DNA from: Pacificibacter marinus
Lineage (GTDB): Bacteria; Pseudomonadota; Alphaproteobacteria; Rhodobacterales; Rhodobacteraceae
Assembly: GCF_900109555.1 (NCBI RefSeq)
Contig: NZ_FNZV01000001.1
Location: 372,001 to 436,000, forward strand
DNA length: 64,000 nucleotides
Direction: 5' to 3'
Every line of letters begins with the position of its first letter. Position 1 is the first letter of the stretch. This document shows, piece by piece, positions 46,743 through 54,241 of the stretch. A program made the position numbers and the translations under genes. A model generated the notes under the pieces. That model saw nothing but the letters and a program-made list of their open reading frames with translations, made no database searches and was not told where the DNA came from.

Positions 46743-47519
46743 ATGCGTGGATTGACAAACAAAGTGGCAATAGTACCCGGCGGTGCAACAAAAATTGGCG
46801 TAGCTGTCGTCGATGCTTTCAAAGCACATGGCGTGAAAGTTGTTGTTGCAGATATTGACGCCGAAAGCGGTGCAAAGCTGGAATGTGATGGTGTGAAATT
46901 TGTGCGCGCTGACCTGCGCTCGGATGAAGATCTTGCGCGCGTGGTTGCTGAGACCAAACAAGCGTATGGCCGGATCGATTTTTTGGTCAACGTGGCAGCG
47001 ACGTACCTAGATAACGGCGCTGAAAGCACGCGCGCTGAATGGTTGGAGGCGCTGGATGTGAACCTTGTCGGTTCTGTGATGTTGATGCAGGCAGCCCACG
47101 ACGAGCTTAAGAAAAACAAAGGTGCTATCATCAACTTTGGATCAATTTCTGCACGCGTGGCTCAAGCTGGACGCTGGCTTTACCCTGTTTCCAAAGCCGC
47201 CATTTTACAACTCACCCGCAATCAAGCGATGGACTTGGCCCCAGACGGAATTCGCGTCAACGCGGTGTCGCCGGGCTGGATTTGGTCAAACATCATGGAC
47301 AATTTGTCCGGTGGTGATCGTGTGAAAACTGACAAAGTTGGCGCAGATTTTCATCTGCTCCCGCGTGTGGGCGACCCCGAAGAAGTCGCCAATGCCATCA
47401 TGTTTTTATGCTCTGACGAGGCCAGCTTTATCACTGGCACCGATTTGCGTGTCGACGGTGGGTACACCGCAATGGGACCAGAAGCTGCCATCGCAGCAAT
47501 TCCGCGACTCATCGACTGA
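46743..47519 (+). CDS. Short-chain dehydrogenase/reductase
   Basis: 258 aa classical SDR. The nucleotide loop is degenerate (VPGGATKIGVAVV in place of TGGxxGIG). The catalytic set is S in NFGSISA, Y in RWLYPVSK and its K four residues on. Ends with FITGTDLRVDGGY, the usual SDR C-terminal motif. Start ATG 46743 begins at MRGLTNKVAIV, typical for SDRs. First gene of an operon with a StyA/IifC-type monooxygenase and flavin reductase; the equivalent SDR of iif operons (IifB) oxidises the indole dihydrodiol. That role is inferred. Confidence 0.85.
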   Translation: MRGLTNKVAIVPGGATKIGVAVVDAFKAHGVKVVVADIDAESGAKLECDGVKFVRADLRSDEDLARVVAETKQAYGRIDFLVNVAATYLDNGAESTRAEWLEALDVNLVGSVMLMQAAHDELKKNKGAIINFGSISARVAQAGRWLYPVSKAAILQLTRNQAMDLAPDGIRVNAVSPGWIWSNIMDNLSGGDRVKTDKVGADFHLLPRVGDPEEVANAIMFLCSDEASFITGTDLRVDGGYTAMGPEAAIAAIPRLID

Positions 47520-47563
47520 CATCACCCACAAAACAACAAAAATAACGCCAACAGGAGATAAAA

Positions 47564-48793
47564 ATGAAACGCATTACCATCATCGGAGGGGGCCACTCTG
47601 GCCTACAATTGGGCATTGGCCTGTTACAAAAAGGCTATGATGTCAAAGTCATCCAAGACCGCACTGCAGATCAAATTGCGAACGGCCGCGTCACCTCTTC
47701 GCAATGCCAATTCGATGCCTCACTACAACACGAGCGCGATTTGGGCCTACATTTTTGGCAAGACGACTGCCCACCAGTCGAAGGTATTGCTTTTGCGGTT
47801 GCAAACCCCGAAGGGCCGGGCAAGGCCATCGACTGGGCCGCACGTCTTGAAAACCCCGGACAATCTATTGATCAGCGTGTTAAAATTCCACGCTGGCTGG
47901 CGGAGTTTGAGCGCCTTGGTGGTAAACTTGAGATCAGACTTGCCGATATCCCTTTGCTCGAATCCGAAGCAAAATCCCGCGATTTGGTCATCGTTGCCTC
48001 AGGAAAAGGCGATATCAGCAAACTGTTTGAACGCGATGCTGAGCGCTCGCTATTTGATGCGCCACAACGCGCTTTGGCCTTGACTTACGTGCACGGTATG
48101 ACGCCGCGTGATGAATTTTCTGCTGTAAATTTCAACCTCATTCCAGGTGTAGGCGAGTACTTTGTATTCCCGGCTTTGACCAAATCTGGCCCTTGCGACA
48201 TCATGGTATTCGAAGGCATTCCAAATGGCCCCATGGACTGTTGGCATGACGTGAAAACACCAAAAGATCATCTGGCAAAATCCCAAGAAATTCTACGAAC
48301 TTATTTGCCTTGGGAAGCCGACCGTTGCGGTACTGTTGAACTGACAGATGAGGCAGGAATGCTTGCTGGGCGTTTCCCGCCAACGGTGCGCAAACCTGTC
48401 GGAATACTGCCATCAGGTGCAAAAGTCCTTGGGCTTGGCGATGCGGTTTGCTTAAACGATCCGATCACGGGACAAGGCGCGAACAACGCCTCAAAGGCAG
48501 CAATGGTGTATCTCGATGCCATTTTGCGCCACGGTGATCAGCCCTTTGATGAACCTTGGATGGCGGCAACGTTTGAACGGTTTTGGGAATATGCTCAATG
48601 GGTTGTACGCTGGACAAACATGATGCTTTTGCCACCGCCCCCCTTTGTTTTGGATATCATGGGGTCCGCACAAGGACTGCCAGACCTGGCGGGACGTATC
48701 GCAAATGGGTTTGATGACCCGCGTGATTTCTTCCCATGGTTTGCTGAACCCGCTGCGGCCACAGACTACCTTTCCAGCCTTCGAGCCGCGTAA
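47564..48793 (+). CDS. Styrene/indole monooxygenase-type flavoprotein
   Basis: 409 aa FAD-dependent oxygenase component of the StyA/IndA/IifC family (group E flavoprotein monooxygenases). The N-terminal Rossmann loop is IIGGGHSGLQLGIGL. SSQCQFDASLQHERDLG is the family hallmark near residue 50. GLGDAVCLNDPITGQGANNAS is the second FAD motif, with substrate-site residues following. Using reduced FAD from its partner reductase it epoxidises styrene or indole. AGGAG lies 7 bases before ATG 47564. The neighbours (SDR, AraC) are those of indole-oxidation operons rather than styrene operons (no StyC/StyD). Confidence 0.87.
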   Translation: MKRITIIGGGHSGLQLGIGLLQKGYDVKVIQDRTADQIANGRVTSSQCQFDASLQHERDLGLHFWQDDCPPVEGIAFAVANPEGPGKAIDWAARLENPGQSIDQRVKIPRWLAEFERLGGKLEIRLADIPLLESEAKSRDLVIVASGKGDISKLFERDAERSLFDAPQRALALTYVHGMTPRDEFSAVNFNLIPGVGEYFVFPALTKSGPCDIMVFEGIPNGPMDCWHDVKTPKDHLAKSQEILRTYLPWEADRCGTVELTDEAGMLAGRFPPTVRKPVGILPSGAKVLGLGDAVCLNDPITGQGANNASKAAMVYLDAILRHGDQPFDEPWMAATFERFWEYAQWVVRWTNMMLLPPPPFVLDIMGSAQGLPDLAGRIANGFDDPRDFFPWFAEPAAATDYLSSLRAA

Positions 48794-48794
48794 T

Positions 48795-49286
48795 ATGTCT
48801 ATCGATATTCAAACATTTCGGGATACGATGGGTCTGTTTCCCGGCGCAGTCACGCTGATCACAACCGGTCAAGGGGCACTGCGTCGTGGGATCACGGCCA
48901 CGGCCGTGTGTTCCGTCTCGGACAGTCCGCCAAGCCTGTTGGTTTGCGTCAATCGTAAAACCGGAACTTGGGCTGAAATCGTCAGGTCCGGATTATTTTC
49001 CGTCCAGCTATTGGGACAGGATCATGCCGATATCGCCATGGCCTTTGCAGGGGCAAAAGGGGTCAGCGGGTTGGACAAGTTTGACACCGGAAACTGGACC
49101 AGCTGTGCAGCAGCACAACCCCGTTTAACCGATGCTCTTGCGAGTATATCTTGCCAAGTCAGCAGCACCACCGAGGCCGGCAGTCATACGGTGTTTATCG
49201 CACAGATAAAAGATGTCGCTGTCGCAAACGGTGAAGCACTGATCTATGCCCAAGCAAAGTTCCAACGCCTCGCCATAGCGCATTAA
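48795..49286 (+). CDS. Flavin reductase, partner of the monooxygenase
   Basis: 163 aa flavin-reductase-like (StyB/HpaC) protein, full length for the family. Motifs FRDTMGLFPGAVTLITT, GITATAVCSVSDSPPSLLVCVN and FSVQLLGQDHADIAMAFA are typical. Reduces FAD with NADH and passes it to the oxygenase encoded one base upstream (48793 stop, 48795 start). A longer frame to 48645 lies inside the oxygenase gene and is not real. Confidence 0.9.
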   Translation: MSIDIQTFRDTMGLFPGAVTLITTGQGALRRGITATAVCSVSDSPPSLLVCVNRKTGTWAEIVRSGLFSVQLLGQDHADIAMAFAGAKGVSGLDKFDTGNWTSCAAAQPRLTDALASISCQVSSTTEAGSHTVFIAQIKDVAVANGEALIYAQAKFQRLAIAH

Positions 49287-49304
49287 GAAACCTAACGTTT
49301 CCAA

Positions 49305-49335
49305 AGAAAGGCCTCGAGCCTCAAGGGGCCTTTCT
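49305..49335 (+). terminator. Terminator after flavin reductase operon
   Basis: Nine-bp perfect stem AGAAAGGCC / GGCCTTTCT, 13-base loop, 19 bases after the stop. Nothing else is recognisable between here and the XRE gene stop at 49475. Confidence 0.6.
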
Positions 49336-49474
49336 ATCAAACCCACTCCTTTATCCCACCAATCACGACAATACTTGCTCATACAAAAAAAGAGCGATCC
49401 GGTGAGGATCGTAACGGGTCTAAGCGAGCGGAATCAACATCCCGTAATGTCGTTTTCGATAGGATATGACAGCG

Positions 49475-50317
49475 CTACTCTTGCATGAGTGAACGAATAT
49501 AGGATGGTGCATTGCGCGCATCCACAACCGCTTCTCTGACGAGCCAATCAAAGTGACTTGAGAGAGATTTCACACGTTCAATTTCACGAAAGGCAAGATA
49601 GCATTGCCCCACATAAATCACCGCTAAATTTGGTCCAAAAACTGTGACCGGCGAGCTAAAGACCCGATGCGCGTCAAATAAGAACACGCGCAACCTTGGG
49701 AACATTTGGTCGCATTGGTCAGCAATAAAGTTCAATTGTTCGTATCGAACACTTTTATCAGCGCCTTTGTAGTATGCCGTTCCGGCAGCACATGCCTCAA
49801 TCTCGTGAAGGGGCAGAGCAATTTCATAATCAGAAACCCCAGACGACAACCATTCAAGTTGATCCTGCATTGCACGATATGCCTCTGGCAAACGATGCTC
49901 TTGAAAGGCCTCGCATTCCCAATGCAGCATCCGTTTGGTTTTCAAAATATCAGGCAAAGTCGCGGGCACATGACGCACTTTATAACCTGCGGCTTCTTGG
50001 TGCCATTCAAGAAGTTGCTCATCCGCCGATGTGCGCTCGGCAGGACTGAGAGACAGAGCCGCGGCAACAATATCACCGGGGGATTCTGGCCTATTTGTCA
50101 AACCAAGCAACCAGTCGGTACTCACCCCCAAAACATCAGCAACATCTGCTGTCAGCTGTGCATTTGGCAATCTCGCGTGATCTTCTTTTAGAAGTTGCCC
50201 TATGGTGGACCGATCCACATTAGCGTCTCTGGACAGCGCACTTTTGGTAACGCCTTTAACTGACATTGCTTCCTGCAGGCGTTTTCGAAACAGGTCTGCG
50301 CGATCACGTTTGTCCAT
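49475..50317 (-). CDS. XRE-family transcriptional regulator
   Basis: 280 aa. N-terminal HTH_XRE at about residues 10-70 (LQEAMSVKGVTKSALSRDANVDRSTIGQLL cut by me, then ADVLGVSTDWLLGL). The remaining 200 residues form an alpha/beta domain I do not recognise; it contains FWECEAF-like Trp-rich stretches and ends ARNAPSYIRSLMQE. Start ATG 50317 has AGGTG 8 bases upstream; GTG 50326 is an alternative. A perfect inverted repeat lies 34-56 bases upstream, suggesting autoregulation. Divergent from a DUF2061 gene. Confidence 0.83.
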   Translation of the reverse strand: MDKRDRADLFRKRLQEAMSVKGVTKSALSRDANVDRSTIGQLLKEDHARLPNAQLTADVADVLGVSTDWLLGLTNRPESPGDIVAAALSLSPAERTSADEQLLEWHQEAAGYKVRHVPATLPDILKTKRMLHWECEAFQEHRLPEAYRAMQDQLEWLSSGVSDYEIALPLHEIEACAAGTAYYKGADKSVRYEQLNFIADQCDQMFPRLRVFLFDAHRVFSSPVTVFGPNLAVIYVGQCYLAFREIERVKSLSSHFDWLVREAVVDARNAPSYIRSLMQE

Positions 50318-50350
50318 TATTTTCACCTATGCAGATAATAATCATCATAA

Positions 50351-50373
50351 GTGAATTTATGCAGCAAATTCAC
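50351..50373. promoter_or_regulatory. Candidate operator of the XRE regulator
   Basis: Perfect inverted repeat GTGAATTT-N7-AAATTCAC in the 124-base spacer between the divergent XRE and DUF2061 genes. Site size and spacing fit a dimeric lambda-repressor-like HTH protein. Confidence 0.6.
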
Positions 50374-50441
50374 ATAATGTCCATGCCCCCACATTAAGAG
50401 TACCTCAATGAAAGCTCGAATAACGACGCGGAGATAAACCA

Positions 50442-50663
50442 ATGGACAGCAAAACCAGAATCCTCATCAAAGCCATAACGTGGCAAGTCATGGGCCTTGT
50501 CTCGATGATGTTGATTGGTTTTTTGTTCACCGGCTCGTTGGCCGCAAGTGGCGGCATCGCCGTTGTTGGCGCCGTGACTGGTTTTGTCTGTTATTTTGTA
50601 CATGAAATAGCTTGGTCCAGAATTTCTTGGGGCCGAGGCATTCTAGGCGCAATCAAGAAATAA
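50442..50663 (+). CDS. DUF2061 membrane protein
   Basis: 73 aa. The pattern KTRILIKAITWQVMGL-SMMLIGFLFTGS-A-GGIAVVG and C-terminal HEIAWSRISWG is the conserved DUF2061 family (small two-helix inner-membrane proteins of unknown function, sometimes fused to APS kinase neighbours). Two hydrophobic segments at about residues 15-35 and 40-58. CGGAG about 9 bases before ATG 50442. Divergent from the XRE regulator, which may control it. Confidence 0.85.
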   Translation: MDSKTRILIKAITWQVMGLVSMMLIGFLFTGSLAASGGIAVVGAVTGFVCYFVHEIAWSRISWGRGILGAIKK

Positions 50664-50810
50664 CATCTGGGCACACCCTCCTGCTCTGCCCCCGAGAACA
50701 TCTAGCCTCAGGCGGTCCAAGGTTGGGGACAAGTGCAGACCGAAAAAGACTTTGCAACACCAGACGCCAGCAAAAAAGTTTAAGGTTATATTTGCATCAA
50801 TCTATTAAAG

Positions 50811-51320
50811 TTAATCAATTTTATTGGAAATTTGATCGGTATCAACAGCCGTTAAATAGGTCCGAAGCAAATCATTTAAGCTGACACGCTCGCCTTCCGT
50901 CAGTCCGCTCACAAGCCTTTTTTGTGTTGTCACATGATCGGTCACAGCCGCATCAATGATCTGCTGCCCCTTTGCTGTAAGCTGGACAAGTACACTCCGT
51001 TTGTCGCTTCGGTTTCGAACACGGACAACCAGAGCATCTTTTTCAAGTTGGTCTATACGATTGGTCATTGTCCCAGACGTTACCATCATAGTGGCAAGAA
51101 GTTGGTTGGGGGACAGCGCATAAGGTGGCCCCGACCGCAAGAGCGTCGCAAGCACATCAAAGCTCGCGGCATTCAGCCCGTGCCTGGCAAAGGTTTTGTT
51201 CATCTCATCGGAAAGATGTGCCGAGACACGGATCACATGCCCGATCAGCGACATAGGTTCTGTGTCAAGATCAGGGCGCTGCTTTGCCCATTGGGCTCTA
51301 ATTTCATTCATATCAAACAT
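50811..51320 (-). CDS. MarR-family transcriptional regulator
   Basis: 169 aa winged-helix regulator. DNA-binding segment LSPNQLLATMMVTSGTMTNRIDQLEKDALVVRVRNRSDKRSVLVQLT in key parts: MVTSGTMTNRI is the recognition helix and RNRSDKR the wing. Divergent from an EamA-type exporter across an 80-base spacer with two 14-18-bp palindromes. It most likely represses itself and the exporter until a small phenolic or similar ligand is bound. Confidence 0.9.
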   Translation of the reverse strand: MFDMNEIRAQWAKQRPDLDTEPMSLIGHVIRVSAHLSDEMNKTFARHGLNAASFDVLATLLRSGPPYALSPNQLLATMMVTSGTMTNRIDQLEKDALVVRVRNRSDKRSVLVQLTAKGQQIIDAAVTDHVTTQKRLVSGLTEGERVSLNDLLRTYLTAVDTDQISNKID

Positions 51321-51343
51321 GGGATTATTCCATCTTAAATTTA

Positions 51344-51385
51344 TCTTGACGTCAAGACTTATATATCTATCTTGACGTCAAGATA
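51344..51385. promoter_or_regulatory. Twin palindromic MarR operators
   Basis: TCTTGACGTCAAGA at 51344-51357 and TATCTTGACGTCAAGATA at 51368-51385 are perfect palindromes with the same 14-bp core, centres 26 bp apart. They fill the promoter spacer between the divergent MarR and EamA genes. The second ends six bases before the EamA ribosome site AAGGAGG. Confidence 0.85.
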
Positions 51386-51400
51386 AATAAGGAGGCTTGG

Positions 51401-52276
51401 ATGCCACGCAATTTTGATCTCGCTTTAACGGCCATTGCCCCGGTGATTTGGGGCAGCAGCTATATTGTTACGACACAACTTTTGCCAAATCTCGACCCGC
51501 TAACGATTTCCCTTTTGCGCGCCCTGCCAGCAGGGTTGTTTTTATTGTGCTTGGTGCGACAGCTTCCAACAGGGCGTTGGATTCCCAAAATGTTCATTCT
51601 GGGGGCATTGAATTTCTCAATATTTTGGTCGCTTTTATTCTTTGCGGCGTATCGCTTGCCCGGTGGTGTGGCTGCGATCATGGGGGCGCTTCAGCCCTTT
51701 TTTGTGATCTTCGCTGCCCGCATTCTTTTGGCTGCGCCAATCCGTGCATTGTCCCTGATCGCCGTTGCGACAGGTGGCGTGGGCGTTGCATTGCTTGTCT
51801 TGACCTCAGATGCTGGGCTTGATCCCTTAGGGGCCATCGCAGGAATAGTCGGGTCAGCCAGCATGGCTTTGGGAACGGTGTTGAGTCGCAAATGGCACCC
51901 CCCTGTTTCAGCGTTAACCTTCACCGCATGGCAGCTGGTCGCGGGAGGGCTGTTACTGCTGCCATTTGCTTTCTTTGCACCCACAAACTGGTCCACGATC
52001 ACTGGTATGAACATTTTGGGTCTTGGCTATCTCGGCTTGATTGGTGCAGGTCTAACGTATGTTATTTGGCTGCGGGGCATTGCCCGCTTGCAACCTGCTG
52101 TCGTCTCAATTCTTGGGTTCTTAAGCCCCTTGAGCGCCACTTTGCTTGGGTGGTTCATTTTAAAGGAAGCTTTAGGTGTGCCCCAAGCAATCGGCATGGC
52201 TGTCGTGTTGGTGAGTGTTTTTTTAGGTCAGTACGCGCTGCGACCTCGGCCCGCACACAAACCATTGGCGACATAA
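51401..52276 (+). CDS. EamA/DMT-superfamily transporter
   Basis: 291 aa with ten hydrophobic segments and the EamA duplication: APVIWGSSYIVTTQLLP near the N-terminus and a second half from about residue 145 (AIAGIVGSASMALGTVLSRK). DMT proteins export amino acids, metabolites or toxic compounds across the inner membrane. AAGGAGG lies 6 bases before ATG 51401. Substrate unknown; MarR control suggests an effector-inducible efflux role. Confidence 0.9.
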   Translation: MPRNFDLALTAIAPVIWGSSYIVTTQLLPNLDPLTISLLRALPAGLFLLCLVRQLPTGRWIPKMFILGALNFSIFWSLLFFAAYRLPGGVAAIMGALQPFFVIFAARILLAAPIRALSLIAVATGGVGVALLVLTSDAGLDPLGAIAGIVGSASMALGTVLSRKWHPPVSALTFTAWQLVAGGLLLLPFAFFAPTNWSTITGMNILGLGYLGLIGAGLTYVIWLRGIARLQPAVVSILGFLSPLSATLLGWFILKEALGVPQAIGMAVVLVSVFLGQYALRPRPAHKPLAT

Positions 52277-52287
52277 TGCTTTAAGTA

Positions 52288-52320
52288 ATAGGGGCGCAAC
52301 CCAACGTGGCGCGCCCCTAT
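52288..52320. terminator. Bidirectional hairpin between convergent genes
   Basis: Perfect 10-bp stem ATAGGGGCGC / GCGCCCCTAT with a 13-base loop between the EamA (+) and dctM (-) stops. No T-run on either side; position suggests a shared transcription end. Confidence 0.6.
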
Positions 52321-52347
52321 CCTGTCTCGGTTAAAGACTTATGTCGG

Positions 52348-53625
52348 TTAAAACAATGACGGAAGCCAAAGTGAAACAGCGGGCACATAAGTGACCAAAA
52401 TCAACGCCCCGAGAATGGCCAAATAGAATGGCCAGATTGTCTTGAGCGCCTCTTCGATTTTGATATTCCCAACAGCACATCCAACGAACAAACACGTTCC
52501 GACAGGTGGCGTACAGAGACCCAAGCCAAGGTTCATCAACATCATGATCCCAAATTGCGTGGGGTCCATGCCAAGACCAACAGCAATGGGCAGGAAGATC
52601 GGCGTACAGATCAAAATCAACGCGGCCATGTCCATGATCATACCTAAGAGCAACAAGATCACGTTGATCATCAAAAGAATGACAATCGGGTTGTCTGAAA
52701 CGGTGACAAGCGTGTTGCTTAGTCTTTCAGGAACTTGGTACAGCGCCAAAAGATAGGCAAAAGAGCTAGCAAATGCGATCAATATCATCACCATCGCAGT
52801 CGTGCGAACTGTTCCGGTGACCGATAAAACAAAAGCTTTCCAACTCAAACTGCGGTAGAAAAAGGTCGTCAAAAGCAGGGCATAAATGGCACCAAAGGCG
52901 CCAGATTCAGTCACGGTAAAGACACCAGAAAGCGTACCACCAACGATGATAACTGCAGTCATGAAACCGGGGATCGCAGCACCTGCGGCACGCGCTACTT
53001 CGCCCCAGCCTGGGAACGGTTCTGACGGATAATTGTGTTTGATTGACAAAACATAGGCCGCAATCGCGAGACTGGCACACATCAAAATACCGGGAATAAC
53101 CCCTGCCAAAAACAGTTTAGACACGGACAATCCGCCGCCGGCCGCCACAGCAAAGATAATCATGTTGTGACTGGGGGGAATGACGACGCCTGCAATGGAT
53201 GACGTGACGGTCACGTTGATCGCAAAGTCAGGGCGATAGCCGCGCTCTTTCATAACCGGCACAAGAATCGACCCCAATGCGGAAATATCGGCCACGGCCG
53301 AACCAGAAATGCCACCGAACAACATACTGGAAAAAATGTTTACCATTGCAAGGCCACCTTTGAAGTGCCCCACAAGCGCTGACGCCAATTTCACCAGTCG
53401 CACTGCAATTCCGCCGCGCAGCATGATTTCACCAGCCAAAACGAAAAAAGGTATCGCCAAAAGGGAAAAAACGGAAACGCCAGCCGTTGCCCGCTGGAAC
53501 GTGATCAGCATTGGAAAGCCTTCGAACCAAAAGGCAGAAGCAGCTGCGATGCCCATGGCAAATGCGACAGGCACGCCCAATACGACGCCCATCCCGAAAA
53601 CGAGCATCAAAATAGTAAGACCCAT
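52348..53625 (-). CDS. dctM: TRAP transporter large membrane subunit
   Basis: 425 aa DctM with about twelve hydrophobic segments. Landmarks: FGGISGSAVADISALGSI near residue 110, VIPPSHNMIIFAVAAGG, and MLMNLGLGLCTPPVGTCLFVGC near the C-terminus. AGGAG lies before ATG 53625, one base after the dctQ stop. Uses the Na+ gradient to bring in the dctP ligand. Context (KDG kinase, KdgF, uronate reductase) suggests unsaturated or plain uronates. Confidence 0.94.
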   Translation of the reverse strand: MGLTILMLVFGMGVVLGVPVAFAMGIAAASAFWFEGFPMLITFQRATAGVSVFSLLAIPFFVLAGEIMLRGGIAVRLVKLASALVGHFKGGLAMVNIFSSMLFGGISGSAVADISALGSILVPVMKERGYRPDFAINVTVTSSIAGVVIPPSHNMIIFAVAAGGGLSVSKLFLAGVIPGILMCASLAIAAYVLSIKHNYPSEPFPGWGEVARAAGAAIPGFMTAVIIVGGTLSGVFTVTESGAFGAIYALLLTTFFYRSLSWKAFVLSVTGTVRTTAMVMILIAFASSFAYLLALYQVPERLSNTLVTVSDNPIVILLMINVILLLLGMIMDMAALILICTPIFLPIAVGLGMDPTQFGIMMLMNLGLGLCTPPVGTCLFVGCAVGNIKIEEALKTIWPFYLAILGALILVTYVPAVSLWLPSLF

Positions 53626-53626
53626 C

Positions 53627-54157
53627 TTAGGACTCCTGCAAAATAGGGTTAGGATGCCATTCGGAGAACGTCACAATCCGAATGAGGCCACGGATACCCG
53701 CGTTCAAAACGATCAATGCGCCACACAAAGTGATCGCCAGAGTTCGAAAGCTCTCAGGAATGTTGAGCATTGGCAGGAATGAATCCCAGCCGAATTTCAT
53801 CAACGCAATTCCAGCCACGAACATCACGGCCCCAAAGATTGCAAGGATCAGGTCGATCCCGATAATCACAACCTTTTGCGCGGAATCGGGCAACATATCG
53901 CGAAACAAAGTAACACCGAGATGGGTGTCTTCTTTGACGCCCGCAGCAGCCCCCAGAAAGGCGATGTAGCAAATAAGCAATAAGGCAAGCTGTTCGACCC
54001 AAGTCGGTGTAACGTTTAGAACGTACCGCCCAAAAACCAGCCACCCGAACGTGGCAACAAGAACGACCAAAGCAACAGACGCTGTAAAAATGCTTGCTCG
54101 CTGGACCACGGTAAGTGCGGTTTCACTACGCACTATTAAAGATTTAAGACCACTCAT
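53627..54157 (-). CDS. dctQ: TRAP transporter small membrane subunit
   Basis: 176 aa with four membrane segments, typical of DctQ; the family motif around RYVLNVTPTWVEQLALLLICYIAFLGAAAGVKED appears in parts (TWVEQLA, FLGAA, KEDTHLGV). Start ATG 54157 has GAGG 7-8 bases upstream; the frame runs on to 54232 through a terminator hairpin, so the longer start is unlikely. Confidence 0.9.
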   Translation of the reverse strand: MSGLKSLIVRSETALTVVQRASIFTASVALVVLVATFGWLVFGRYVLNVTPTWVEQLALLLICYIAFLGAAAGVKEDTHLGVTLFRDMLPDSAQKVVIIGIDLILAIFGAVMFVAGIALMKFGWDSFLPMLNIPESFRTLAITLCGALIVLNAGIRGLIRIVTFSEWHPNPILQES

Positions 54158-54191
54158 TCTCGCCTCGTGTCGTTTTATGGGCTGATGAAAA

Positions 54192-54222
54192 ACGACCCGC
54201 GTCAGATTTTGATGCGGGTCGT
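54192..54222 (-). terminator. Intrinsic terminator/attenuator between dctP and dctQ
   Basis: Nine-bp perfect stem ACGACCCGC / GCGGGTCGT followed on the minus strand by TTTTTCATC, 20 bases after the dctP stop. It fits partial termination, keeping binding protein in excess of the membrane subunits. Confidence 0.8.
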
Positions 54223-54241
54223 ATGGTTTCACAAAGTTGTT

